Origin: Caprella mutica
Lineage: Eukaryota > Arthropoda > Malacostraca > Amphipoda > Caprellidae
Length of the DNA: 64,000 nucleotides
Reading direction: 5' to 3'
Assembly (NCBI GenBank): GCA_947561585.1
Contig: CANNZV010002549.1
Location: 57,496 to 121,495 of the forward strand
This document shows, piece after piece, positions 1 through 11,914 of this stretch; the stretch's first letter is position 1, and every line of letters begins with the position of its first letter. The notes under the pieces are model-generated. The model made no database searches and had not been told where the DNA came from. It was given only the letters and a program-made list of their open reading frames with translations. Position numbers and translations under genes: made by a program.

Positions 1-212
1 GTATTGTGAAATAATTGTATTGTAGCTATCACTAATTAGTTAATTATAATAAATAATGTCATCGAACTTACAATAATATCAAAAGAATAAGATAATTAAG
101 AATAATTATTAGAAGAAATTATTAAAATTGTATTAATTTTTTTTATAATGTATAGTTCTATAGGAAGTGATAAATATGTATTGAGGTAAACTTATCAGAA
201 TATTTTTTTCAG

Positions 213-1163
213 TTTGCCATGCTCTCTCCAACCTATTTGCAACATTGAAATTGCACACGCTGAGAATTGCCAGACTCGCAATCAAAATAATCAACATGAT
301 TTTCAGAAAAATGAAGTTAAAGGATGTAAAGGTGAATGGGACTGTATCTAATATATAAAAAATTTATATAATTATTTTTGAACAAGAAATATTGTTTATC
401 TGAAAAACGTTTAACATAGTTTATAAATTAGAGTGACTCCAAATATCATTTTGAAGATTGTTTAAGTCATGATTTAGACGAAAAAAATGAATTACTAATA
501 GTTATTTAAAAATTGATTAAATGATTAAAATAAAATGATATAAATTGAAAACGTTTCCATAATTTACATTGGACAATTTTTTTTTTCAGTTATATACAAC
601 GGAAATAATTTGAATCTAATTAAAGCTAAAACTATGTTCAGTAAGTATAATGAATATATTTTTTTATTTAAAATTTACAATATGTTTAACAATATTTTTT
701 TTTCTTTCTCCTTAGTGACTATATTTTTTTATTATTATATTTTTTTGGCAGATTTTAAGTTCCATGTTAGTAAGTATTTGAATCACATATTAGAGAATTA
801 AAAATTATGTTAATTTTACTCTCTTTTTGTTCAATTTGAGAATATAATTTTATTATTGCATATTTTTTATTTTGAAGTCAATATTTTTACAACTATATTC
901 AACGTTTGAGTAAAGTAAATATTAACGAATAATTTAAATATAACAATCCCACTAAACCTGAATTAAATATAAAGTAACGTAAAGAAAGGAGAGAGAGTAA
1001 TAATTAAAAAAATATTCAGTAAATTTACTAATATATTATTTCTTTTTCTGTGACATGCAAACTTGCATGAGGCAAAATGATAGAAAGCAAGAATGAACAG
1101 TTTTCCAGAGAACAACACTTTCCTTATGTCATCAGAGGATGTAAATCAAGATCAATGAATTAA
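213..1163 (+). CDS. Candidate 3' part of a small multi-exon gene with a micro-exon
   Basis: I do not recognise this gene. Four candidate exons are 213-331, 590-640, 752-769 (18 nt) and 1072-1163. Exons 1-3 follow T-rich acceptors ending in AG at 212, 589 and 751. Donors are GTGAAT at 332, GTAAGT at 641 and GTAAGT at 770. Introns 1-3 are all phase 1, so one frame stays open through all exons to a TAA at 1161-1163. Exon 1 has four Cys codons and exon 4 has one. Exons 1 and 4 are visibly richer in G+C than their flanks. The acceptor of exon 4 is weak (AG at 1070-1071, pyrimidine tract ~20 nt upstream). Upstream exons and start lie outside or were not found, and no clear AATAAA follows. It could be a chance chain of splice-like sites. 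Confidence 0.3.
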
Positions 1164-2988
1164 TTTTTTTATTAAGTCTATGTATTAATTTGATTGTTCT
1201 TGAAATGATTAGGTATTTCATATATATATTTTTTTCATGTCATTTCATTCATATTGATTTTTCTTAATATTTTTTGATGATATCTATTTGATAGACATTG
1301 ATTTTATTTGTGAATTTTTCTAGAATTGTATTGAAGTCATGTGAAGGAATATAATAATTAATCGAATTAATGAAGAATTTGATAAAAATATAATAATTTA
1401 AATAATTGATTGCTAGAATGATTAATATAATTTATCCAAGGTGATATAGAGAAGTAATGAACAACGATATTATTAAAGAAATAATACTGTGTTGAAATAT
1501 AAACGCACAATAATTAATCAAACAATCGAAGATATGATTAGTTAAATGAAAATGACTTAGTACGATAATAATTTTTTAGGGATAAATGTAAGATTTTAGT
1601 TCATAAGATTAGTTTATGTATAACTTAGATTATAATTAGATAATGCATATATTGTGAATTCATTTATGATTGATATATTATGATTAAATAGATATTAGTT
1701 CAGCATTTCCTGAATAATAATTTCGTTGATATAGATCTAGTTAATGTGATGTGCTAAAATGTTTGATAAGGCGAAAGTAGACAAGTTAGACTCTATAAAT
1801 GAAGTCCTGTCTTAATGATGATGAGAACCGCAGTGAGAAAGAAACACTGGCGATGAATAATATATAAATATATACCGAAGTGATTAACGTAAGAAAGTAA
1901 CACTATTGAAGATGTGGTCGGAGGAGTAAGAAATATAAAACCGCATATGCTAATCGCAAAGCCATCTTAATGTAAATTTATATTTTTATCGAATGAGGGA
2001 ATAAAATGATGCAAGGAACTTTAAATTTTATGATTACTATTTCAATTTATGTGTTCATAAACTTTAAATTTAATTTTTAATAATCAATGAATTTTGTGTA
2101 TTCTGTTTTCAATAATGTTTTCCCAATTATCTGCAGTAAAATTTTCATTAGCATTATTACTATTAGGATTATTGTAGCTTATAAGATAGTGTAATAGTAG
2201 TTGATTTAGAAGATAAATGACTGATCTTAAAATTGCAGGGGGAAGAAATCCCAGGTTAAAGTAATTATGAATTTATTAGAAAAATTAAGATCACTCGTAT
2301 ATCTTTTTAGTTTAATTTAGGATTTTATTATAAGTTTAGGTAGATTATGTAACAAAACACTGAATAATATTAACATCTTAATTAATTTTCACCATAACAA
2401 CATATTATCCTATGTATAAATGTGTAACGGTCAATGAATGAGATGAGTATAAAAGTATGTATGGAATAGGATAAAATTAACCAATTTAACAAAGATATAT
2501 AACTGGGATAAAACTTCACTAACAATCATGTCAATTGTATTTTGTTTTTGTATTTTAAGTTTAGGTATTTTAGTTTTAATATAAGATTCTCTAGATATAC
2601 TTGTGAATGGAATTAGCTAAAGCATTCTTGTATAAAATTGAAGTATCTTCAATTTTTCTTGTAGAGGGGGAAGAGATGTAGCATTCTGAATTAGCTAAAA
2701 ATATATTAGAAACTCATAGATCTGAAATAAGTCTTAAAGTAATAAAATGTGTCTAGCTGTCTATAGAGTCAAGGTATGTTTTCCACGAAGTAATAAAAGA
2801 TTCATCGAGGTGTAAGGACAGCTTAGAAATACTTGTAAGAATAAAGGATATATATCCTATGTGATCTAATAATTAGTTTAAGACTCATGTGGTTTGAGCA
2901 ACCAAGTTATGGACGGGGTCGTAGCTCATTAGTGGTTTCCGGTTAAGATGCTTAGAGGTATTTAAAGACATGGAATTATGTAACTAGA
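1164..2988. other. AT-rich stretch without recognised genes
   Basis: About 1.8 kb of AT-rich DNA with no open frame over 60 codons and no repeat unit I could define. From about 1750 the plus strand becomes C-poor, much like the interior of the 11.2-kb LTR element further on, but I could not align the two. Confidence 0.5.
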
Positions 2989-3184
2989 GTCAGTCAGTCA
3001 GTCAGTCAGTCAGTCAGTCAGTCGGTCAGTCAGTCAGTCAGTCAGTTAGTCGGTCAGTCAGTCAGTCAGTCAGTCAGTCAGTTGGTCAGTCAGTCAGTCA
3101 GTCAGGGAGTCAGTCAGTTGGTCAGTCAGTCAGTCAGTCAGTTGGTCAGTCAGTCAGTCAGTCAGTCAGGGAGTCAGTCAGTTA
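2989..3184. repeat. GTCA tetranucleotide microsatellite
   Basis: About 48 units of GTCA run with only point variants such as GTTA, GTCG, TTGG and GGGA. The variants GTCAGTTGG and CAGGGAGTCA recur at regular places, which suggests that longer blocks were duplicated within the array. The tract is followed by GC-richer sequence near 3250-3290 with several short GGTC/GACC inverted pairs. Confidence 0.95.
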
Positions 3185-4499
3185 GTGTCATTCGAGTTAG
3201 ATCATCACTCGTAGACCCACCATAGTAAGAGTCAGTACTTAGAGTGAGGACTTCAGACCGGCCCATCCGGGTTGGTCTGGTCCGAACTCATCTCTACCAT
3301 GTTATACTTCATTCTGTGCTCAAGATTATAAATACATATCCCTTTGTGAAGAAGAAACCCTTCGTAATCATTACCCTATCAAATATATAGGAGGTTGATT
3401 GAATACAGAAAGATAGTAGAGGAAGCGGTGACTGGGAAAGTAAGTCAGCCAAAACTGAAACCCATTCACAACACAAGTTGTTCAACTACAGCAATCGAAA
3501 TTTGGGTATTGGTTTTTTTAGGACACCCTGTATATATGGTATATATTGACGAATCATTGGAGAAACTATTACAATTTTCATGGTATGATTTAATCTCATA
3601 CTCATTATATAATATAATATTTTTTGAGGTACAAGTTCATTATTCTGTACAACGAGAGAAGTCACGGAGTTAAGTTTTAATATAGTACCTGCATTATCCG
3701 TATCCTAAGGCTACGCTTACTATGGATGCGTATTTGAGTGATTTTTCGCACTGACGATTTCGTCAGAACTGATCGTCAGTGCAAAGCGATTAAACCGTAC
3801 ACGTTTTCTGATCGTCAGTGTGTTTCTGCACAATTAATATTGTGGTCCAAACTATGCCTTTCGAGGTAAAGTTCGAGATGTTAGGTAAATGTCAAGATTC
3901 GTGAGTTAAAAAAAGTAAAGTATTCCCTAAGTAAAAAAATAATGATTTTTTATATTATGGATATTCAATATTATTGAAAAGAATTGTTCAAAGTAACAAC
4001 CAATTCAAGATTTTTACATAAACAAATATGTATTATATATAATTAAACAATATCTGTATTATTCCTGATAGTATCTAATAATATATTTCCAAAACAGTAA
4101 TAGCAATCGAAAGAAAGAAAATTGAACACAAAAATTACCAAAATCTGTTGTTAGTCGCTAAAAAAATTGTTTGAATGCTGAAGTTGTTTTGACGATTTCG
4201 TACGTATTCTGACGACTAATTCGCTGCCACTTTGATATATGACCAATAGCAAATTTAGAAGAATCATTCACTTGCATAGCCTATATCTCTAACATTTATT
4301 TTAATAATCTGTAATGCCAATTGATTTTTAAAAAACTGTGTATAGACTGCAGAACGTATCTGACGCAGTTTCACAGACCAGTATACTTTTCGAGCGGTAT
4401 ACTTTGCCGCGTTCTCACCTCCTAGTATACTTTGGATTTTAAGAAGCAGTAGCAAAGGAGTAGCACCTCGGCGGTGAAACTGCTAGTATAGTATTGGCC
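3185..4499. other. Non-coding stretch with small inverted repeats
   Basis: No convincing gene. A 92-codon open frame at 3395-3673 has no recognisable domain and includes the motif GGACACCCTGTATA near 3522, typical of insect transposon ends, so it is probably chance. At 3738-3835 short inverted repeats around CACTGACGATTTCGTCAG and GATCGTCAGTGC could form hairpins. At 4360-4490 the pair CAGTTTCAC / GTGAAACTG with repeated AGTATAC looks like the remains of a small inverted-repeat element. Confidence 0.4.
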
Positions 4500-4803
4500 T
4501 AAGTTTCAAGCGTAATGTAGTTGGGCCGTGGTGGCCCAGGGGTTATTACGTTAGCCCCTGCCCGAAAAGACTCGGGTTCAATTCCCATTGCTGGCGCTAT
4601 CTTTGAGAATCGAACTTAAAAAATGTAAATAATATGTACATAGATGGGACTATACCATCATTTTTCAGATTCTCTTTCATGTCTCCTTCTTATTAGCTAG
4701 TGACTTCATTTCATTAAAGATAGGAAATATTTTTGCTAGATATGCACTAAATATGAATATTAAAAGAAATCTGAATTTTGACAATTATATTATTTTCTTT
4801 TAT
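4500..4803 (+). mobile_element. tRNA-derived SINE, family 1, copy 1
   Basis: The head at 4523-4598 has an A-box-like TGGCCCAGGGGTTA and a B-box GGTTCAATTCC at 4575-4585, as in RNA polymerase III tRNA promoters. The body continues with a stretch ending in CTTTTATA. The same head and body recur at 50418-50720 (plus) and the head at 21765-21920 (minus), so this is an interspersed family and not a tRNA gene. The head has one substitution in the B-box (A for G) relative to the other two copies. Confidence 0.8.
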
Positions 4804-4807
4804 AATC

Positions 4808-7387
4808 AAAATAGTCCCTCTATAGTTTTACATCAAATAGTCCCTCAATAGTCTCACATCAAAATAGTCCCCTCAGTAGTCTCACATCAAAATAGTTCCT
4901 CAATAGTTTCACATCAAAATAGTCCCTCTATAGTTTTACATCAAAATAGTCCCTCTATAGTCTCACATCAAAATAGTCCCTCAAAAAACTACACTAATAA
5001 TTATATTGATTACAAATTACATCAAATAGTCCCTCAATAGTCTCACATCAAAATAGTCCCTCAATAGTTTCACATCAAAATAGTCCCTCAATAGTCTCAC
5101 ATCAAAATAGTCCCTCAATAGTCTCACATCAAAATAGTCCCTCAATAGTCTCACATCAAAATAGTCCCTCAATAGTCTCACATCAAAATAGTCCCTCAAT
5201 AGTCTCACATCAAAATAGTCCCTCAAAAAACTACACTAATAATTATATTGATTACAAATTACATCAAATAGTCCCTCAATAGTCTCACATTAAAATAGTC
5301 CCTCAATAGTTTCACATCAAAATAGTCCCTCAATAGTTTCACATCAAAATAGTCCCTCTATAGTCTCACATCAAAATAGTCCCTCAATAGTCTCACATCA
5401 AAATAGTCCCTCAATAGTCTCACATCAAAATAGTCCCTCAATAGTCTCACATCAAAATAGTCCCTCAATAGTCTCACATCAAAATAGTCCCCTCAGTAGT
5501 CTCACATCAAAATAGTCCCTCAATAGTTTCACATCAAAATAGTCCCTCTATAGTCTCACATCAAAATAGTCCCTCAATAGTCTCACATCAAAATAGTCCC
5601 TCAATAGTCTCACATCAAAATAGTCCCTCTATAGTTTCACATCAAAATAGTCCCTCTATAGTCTCACATCAAAATAGTCCCTCAAAAAACTACACTAATA
5701 AATATATTGATTACAAATTACATCAAATAGTCCCTCAATAGTCTCACATCAAAATAATCCCTCAATAGTCTCACATCAAAATAGTCCCTCAATAGTCTCA
5801 CATCAAAATAGTCCCCTCAATAGTCTCACATCAAAATAGTCCCTCAATAGTCTCACATCAAAATAGTCCCTCAATAGTCTCACATCAAAATAGTCCCCTC
5901 AATAGTCTCACATCAAAATAGTCCCTCAATAGTCTCACATCAAAATAGTCCCTCAATAGTCTCACATCAAAATAGTCCCCTCAATAGTCTCACATCAAAA
6001 TAGTCCCTCAATAGTCTCACATGAAAATAGTCCCTCTATAGTCTCACATCAAAATAGTCCCTCAATAGTCTCACATCAAAATAGTCCCTCAATAGTCTCA
6101 CATCAAAATAGTCCCTCAATAGTCTCACATCAAAATAGTCCCTCAATAGTCTCACATCAAAATAGTCCCCTCAATAGTCTCACATCAAAATAGTCCCTCA
6201 ATAGTCTCACATCAAAATAGTCCCTCTATAGTCTCACATCAAAATAGTCCCTCAATATTCTCACATGAAAATAGTCCCTCAATAGTCTCACATCAAAATG
6301 GTCCCTCAATAGTCTCACATCAAAATAGTCCCTCAATAGTCTCACATCAAAATAGTCCCTCAATAGTCTCACATCAAAATAGTCCCTCTATAGTCTCACA
6401 TCAAAATAGTCCCTCAATAGTCTCACATCAAAATAGTCCCTCAATAGTCTCACATCAAAATGGTCCCTCAATAGTCTCACATCAAAATAGTCCCTCAATA
6501 GTATCACATCAAAATAGTCCCTCAATAGTCTCACATCAAAATAGTCCCTCTATAGTCTCACATCAAAATAGTCCCTTTATAGTCTCACATCAAAATAGTC
6601 CCTCAATAGTCTCACATCAAAATAGTCCCTCAATAGTCTCACATCAAAATAGTCCCTCAATAGTCTCACATCAAAATAGTCCCTCAATAGTCTCACATCA
6701 AAATAGTCCCTCTATAGTCTCACATCAAAATAGTCCCTCAATAGTCTCACATCAAAATAGTCCCTCAATAGTCTCACATCAAAATAGTCCCTCTATAGTC
6801 TCACATCAAAATAGTCCCTCAATAGTCTCACATCAAAATAGTCCCTCAATAGTCTCACATCAAAATAGTCCCTCAATAGTCTCACATCAAAATAGTCCCT
6901 CAATAGTCTCACATCAAAATAGTCCCTCTATAGTCTCACATCAAAATAGTCCCTCTATAGTCTAACATCAAAATAGTCCCTCAATAGTCTCACATCAAAA
7001 TAGTCCCTCAATAGTCTCAAATCAAAATAGTCCCTCAATAGTCTCACATCAAAATAGTCCCTCAATAGTCTCACATCAAAATAGTCCCTCTATAGTCTCA
7101 CATCAAAATAGTCCCTCAATAGTCTCACATCAAAATAGTCCCTCAATAGTCTCACATCAAAATAGTCCCTCTATAGTCTCACATCAAAATAGTCCCTCAA
7201 TAGTCTCACATCAAAATAGTCCCTCAATAGTCTCACATCAAAATAGTCCCCTCAGTAGTCTCACATCAAATAGTCCCTCAATAGTCTCACATCAAAATAG
7301 TCCCCTCAGTAGTCTCACATCAAAATAGTCCCTCAATAGTCTCACATCAAAATAGTCCCTCTATAGTTTTACATCAAAATAGTCCCT
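4808..7387. repeat. 27-bp minisatellite array with embedded spacer
   Basis: About 90 units of a 27-bp repeat, core TCACATCAAAATAGTCCCTC. Variants include CTATAG for CAATAG and CCCCTC for CCCTC, often in runs that suggest block duplication. A spacer of about 35 bp, starting AAAAAACTACACTAATAATT, interrupts the array near 4985, 5225, 5685 and 7387. Because 27 is a multiple of three, the minus strand stays open over one 69-codon stretch; this is a repeat artefact, not a gene. Confidence 0.95.
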
Positions 7388-8549
7388 CAAAAAACTACAC
7401 TAATAATTATATTGATTACAAATTAATTCGATAGTGAAAATAATGAATTAAACCATGTGAAAAATTATGTGGCGTGAGACACATAAACATGATAAGAAAA
7501 AAATAAGAGGAACAAAAAAAAAAGACCAAGGAAAGAAGAGAGAAGAGAAGGGTAGGAGGAAACACCCTTGTGTAGAAGTAATAAAAACTTCCATTTTTAT
7601 TAAAAAGTTCTCAGATTTCAATTAAATTTCCTTATAGTAATTATAAAGTATGCAGTTAAATAATTTAGATTACACCTTAATATTTAGTTTACTAGTTCAA
7701 ACAATATGTACTAATCAATATGGAATAATATTACTACAGAGAACATTTTCAATTCAAATTGTACTCATAATAACAGTATAAAGTCAGTCAGAGTTACTGG
7801 ATACAAATAATGTGTTAAATTAGAATATTGAGCCACTTCTATTGTACTTTTAATATAATATTAAGAAAAAATATTTCTTTTATAAGTAAAAACACTCACT
7901 ATACTTAACAGCTTCAAATGAATATTAATTTAGTCCACGGTTATCGAAACCAGTATTTGATTTACTTTCCTAATTTTATAATTCATAGTCTTATCAATGA
8001 ACTTTCACTAAATACGAGAGTTTCCATAGAATATTTGTAAGAAAAGGTTTGAAAGCATGTATAATACATGCTTTTATACATGTATAATACATGCTTATAT
8101 ACATGTATTATACATGCTTATATACATGTATAATACATGGAATGAAATATAGCATTCATACATAGAAAGAAAACGAAGTAATTTAATTAGTGAATATCAT
8201 CGGATTTTCTATGATAAGTTTAATTACAAAGTAGTGAATGGACATCTAATTTAATTAAAAGATATAATATTAATATTTTTATATAATGTAAGGTAAACTC
8301 TAGTATATTTAGATTGCTTCACATGTTGGTGTACATGCAGGTATCATGGAGAACAATTAAAATGATAGTTAACTAATAAATATCATATATATTTATCTTG
8401 AGTGTCCGAAAATGAGGAAAAAAAGATGGAAAAAATTAGTCTATCAAACTAGTTTGAAAATAACAAACTATACAGTGGCGCAGAACGAAAAACTTTCGAC
8501 TAAATTTTCAAAACTTATTTTAAACATTTGTATAGCTAGAGCGATACAA
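7388..8549. repeat. Duplicated segment, copy A
   Basis: This segment matches 29990-32030 over nearly its whole length, with scattered substitutions and small indels. It starts with a GTGGCGTGAGACACATAAAC unit near 7469 and ends just before the 49-bp minisatellite. Copy B has a 946-bp insertion at the point equivalent to about 8268. The first ~50 bp (7389-7440) also match 28103-28155. No gene is visible. Confidence 0.85.
8055..8140. repeat. Palindromic ATACATGTAT cluster
   Basis: Four successive copies of a near-palindromic ~22-bp unit around TATACATGTATAATACATGC. The unit can pair with itself and with its neighbours. The matching place in the other copy of the segment (30640-30680) has fewer units, so the palindrome has expanded or contracted. 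Confidence 0.8.
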
Positions 8550-9456
8550 TAAGGGTAAGTCTGGTACCTTTCTATTGTGTCTAGTTAGGACGATACAATA
8601 AGGGTAAGTCTGGTACCTTTATATTGTGTCTAGTTAGGACGATATAATAAGGGTAAGTCTGGTACCTTTCTATTGTGTCTAGTTAGGACGATACAATAAG
8701 AGTAAGTCTGGTACCTTTATATTGTGTCTAGTTAGGACGATATAATAAGGGTAAGTCTGGTACCTTTATATTGTGTCTAGTTAGGACGATACAATAAGAG
8801 TAAGTCTGGTACCTTTCTATTGTGTCTAGTTAGGGCGAAACAATAAGGGTAAGTCTGGTACCTTTATATTGTGTCTAGTTAGGACGATACAATAAGAGTA
8901 AGTCTGGTACCTTTCTATTTTGTCTAGTTAGGACGATACAATAAGGGTAAGTCTGGTACCTTTATATTGTGTCTAGTTAGGACGATACAATAAGGGTAAG
9001 TCTGGTACCTTTATATTGTGTCTAGTTAGGACGATATAAAAAGGGTAAGTCTGGTACCTTTATATTGTGTCTAGTTAGGACGATACATTAAGGGTAAGTC
9101 TGGTACCTTTCTATTGTGTCTAGTTAGGACGATACAATAAGGGTGAGTCTGATACCTTTCTATTGTGTCTAGTTAGGGCGATACAATAAGGATAAGTCTG
9201 GTACCTTTCTATTGTGTCTAGTTAGGACGATACAATAAGGGTGAGTCTGGTACCTTTCTATTGTGTCTAGTTAGGACGATATAATAAGGGTAAGTCTGGT
9301 ACCTTTATATTGTGTCTAGTTAGGACGATACAATAAGAGTAAGTCTGGTACCTTTCTATTGTGTCTAGTTAGGGCGATACAATAAGGGTAAGTCTGGTAC
9401 CTTTATATTGTGTCTAGTTAGGACGATACAATAAGAGTAAGTCTGGTACCTTTCTA
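8550..9456. repeat. 49-bp minisatellite, left part
   Basis: About 18 units of a 49-bp repeat containing TCTAGTTAGGACGATACAAT and GTCTGGTACCTTTMTATTGTG. Variation is light (GATATAAT, GGGCGATA, GGGTGAGT). The array is cut at a TA inside TTTCTATTGTG by the mariner-like element that follows, and resumes at 11018. Confidence 0.95.
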
Positions 9457-11017
9457 AACTGCGTCCATCGCTTTAATGCAGATCACTATTTTGTGAATAA
9501 TTTTAATAATATTGATCGTACAGTAGTGAAACTTTGGTCACTGGAAGATTGCTTCTATCTTAGTATCTTGCTGAAATATTTTTTCAATCCATGAGAAAAT
9601 TAGAAAGTTATGAACGTTTATGTATTTTGAAGGCATTTTAGCTGTCCATCGCTTTATTGCAGCTCTGTGAAAAGGCCAAAAAGTGGGTGATTAACTTCTA
9701 CCGAGAGGGTAAAAATTGTAACAGGTCCTGCAGAAGGGATGACTCTTATATATTTAGCTAATGAATTTGGGAGGGATAAGAGAAACATAGTTTCTATTTT
9801 GGAAGATCCCGACACCAACCCAAGGAGAATTGAGGGTACGAGGAGAAGCTTTTTCCCCTCGAAATATGCGAAAATTACCCAGGCAGGTTATAAGGCAGCC
9901 AAATAACACTAGTGCCTCCATTTTTGACAAGGCTGTGATTAGTTATTCGTCCAAACAGTGTCTTAAATGAGACGACAAGGAACGTGGAGCCCATCTCCAG
10001 GCCTCATATGGACAAGTCCCATAAGAAAAAGGCATTATATTTACACAGAAATACATGAAAACAAACTTCCTACTTGTTCTTTTAACAGATGAGGAAAGAA
10101 CCACCCTTTATTGTCTGGATGGATGGGTTAAAGTTTGGATCCTACTGGAGCTGTTTATCCACACTGGTTTCGTCGTCAACAAGGAGGCGGTGGCTTTATG
10201 TTTTAAGTGGGCATCATTAGTGAAACATTACTTGGCCCTTTCCGAGTACCAGAGGGTGTAAACCTAACAATCCAATCCTACATTGCCTCTTTTGTTGAGT
10301 ACTTGTTCCCTTGGCCTAATAATTTACAATTATTTCGTTGGCAAAAGATGATTCTCTTGCATTACTACGCACAATCTCATGCTTGAAGTGTTACAACTTC
10401 TTTCCTGACATCTCTGGGCATCAATTGAGAGACTCTCATGACTTGATTGCCTTGTTCTCTGGTATTAAGCCCCATTGAGCATTTCTGACCGTTTCATTTG
10501 AGACATTACATCGGGACTGTTTGGACGTAAGACCAATGACAGCCTTGTCAAAAATGGAGGCACTAGTATCATTTAGCTGCCTTATGACTTGCCTGCATAT
10601 TTTTCGCATATTTCGAGGGGAAATTCTTTTTCTCGTACCCTCATCTCTCCTTGGGTTTGTGTCGGGATTTTACACAAAAGAAACTATTTTTCTCTTAACC
10701 CTTCCTAGTTATAAAGCTAAATATAGTAGAGTCCTCCCTTCTGCAGGACCTGCTACAATTGTTACCCTCTCGGTAGAAATTAGTCGTCCATTTGTAGGCC
10801 TTTTTACAGAGCTGCAATAAAGCGATGGACAGTTAAAATGCCTTCAAAATACATAAACGTTCATAACTTTCCAATTTTCTCATGGATTCAAAATATATTA
10901 TAGAAAGATACTAACATAGAAGCAATCTTTCAGTGACCAAAGTTTCACTACTGTACGATCAATATTATAAAAATTATTCACAAAATAGTGATCTGCAATA
11001 AAGCGATGGACGCAGTT
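9457..11017. mobile_element. Tc1/mariner-like transposon with ~505-bp inverted arms
   Basis: The ends are AACTGCGTCC and GGACGCAGTT, flanked on both sides by TA (9455-9456 and 11018-11019), the Tc1/mariner target duplication. The arms, about 9457-9960 and 10509-11017, are inverted copies. Each arm carries GTCCATCGCTTTAWTGCAG twice, at 9463-9481 and 9644-9662 on the left and mirrored at 10812-10830 and 10993-11011 on the right, 181 bp apart in both. That is the IR/DR layout of some Tc1-like transposons. Both arms also hold a coding-like stretch resembling a transposase helix-turn-helix, so the element looks like an inverted composite. It splits the 49-bp minisatellite. Confidence 0.85.
10030..10500 (+). 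pseudogene. Decayed Tc1/mariner transposase, catalytic part
   Basis: The single-copy centre of the long-arm element holds broken reading frames. In one frame, 10190-10260 gives a Gly-rich run followed by GIISETLLGPF, which fits the conserved stretch before the second catalytic Asp of Tc1/mariner transposases. Near 10468-10485 the sequence gives KP then IEH after a 1-bp shift, like the family's NPIEH motif. Stops and shifts interrupt everything, so no active protein can come from it. A 68-codon frame at 10055-10261 is only part of this debris. Confidence 0.5.
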
Positions 11018-11914
11018 TATTGTGTCTAGTTAGGACGATACAATAAGGGTAAGTCTGGTACCTTTATATTGTGTCTAGTTAGGACGATACAATAAGGGTA
11101 AGTCTGGTACCTTTATATTGTGTCTAGTTAGGACGATATAAAAAGGGTAAGTCTGGTACCTTTATATTGTGTCTAGTTAGGACGATACATTAAGGGTAAG
11201 TCTGGTACCTTTCTATTGTGTCTAGTTAGGACGATACAATAAGGGTGAGTCTGGTACTTTTCTATTGTGTCTAGCTAGGGCGATACAATAAGAGTAAGTC
11301 TGGTACCTTTATATTGTGTCTAGTTAGGACGATACAATAAGGGTAAGTCTGGTACCTTTCTATTGTGTCTAGTTAGGACGATACAATAAGGGTAAGTCTG
11401 GTACCTTTATATTGTGTCTAGTTAGGACGATACAATAAGGGTAAGTCTGGTACCTTTATATTGTGTCTAGTTAGGACGATATAAAAAGGGTAAGTCTGGT
11501 ACCTTTCTATTGTGTCTAGTTAGGACGATACAATAAGGGTAAGTCTGGTACCTTTATATTGTGTCTAGTTAGGACGATACAATAAGGGTGAGTCTGATAC
11601 CTTTATATTGAGTCTAGTTAGGACGATACAATAAGGGTGAGTCTGGTACTTTTCTATTGTGTCTAGCTAGGGCGATACAATAAGAGTAAGTCTGGTACCT
11701 TTCTATTGTGTCTAGTTAGGACGATACAATAAGGGTAAGTTTGGTACCTTTATATTGTGTCTAGTTAGGACGATACAATAAGGGTAAGTCTGGTACCTTT
11801 CTATTGTGTCTAGTTAGGACGATACAATAAGGGTGAGTCTGATACCTTTCTATTGTGTCTAGTTAGGACGATACAATAAGGGTGAGTCTGGTACTTTTCT
11901 ATTGTGTCTAGCTA
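11018..11914. repeat. 49-bp minisatellite, right part
   Basis: Continuation of the array interrupted at 9456, with about 18 more units. The first unit resumes with TATTGTGTCTAG directly after the transposon, so the two halves were one array before insertion. Variants GTCTGATACC and GGGTGAGTCTGG occur on both sides. Confidence 0.95.

Noticed and set aside
610..801. A 63-codon protein gene read straight through
   Set aside because: It spans two GTAAGT donors and a T-rich acceptor and has a low-complexity Phe/Tyr middle; the spliced reading is more sensible.
3395..3673. 92-codon gene
   Set aside because: No family resemblance, and it contains the transposon-end motif GGACACCCTGTATA.
4808..7387. 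CRISPR-like look of regular repeats
   Set aside because: Units are head-to-tail with no unique spacers of constant length; a eukaryotic minisatellite. The four ~35-bp spacers are identical to each other.
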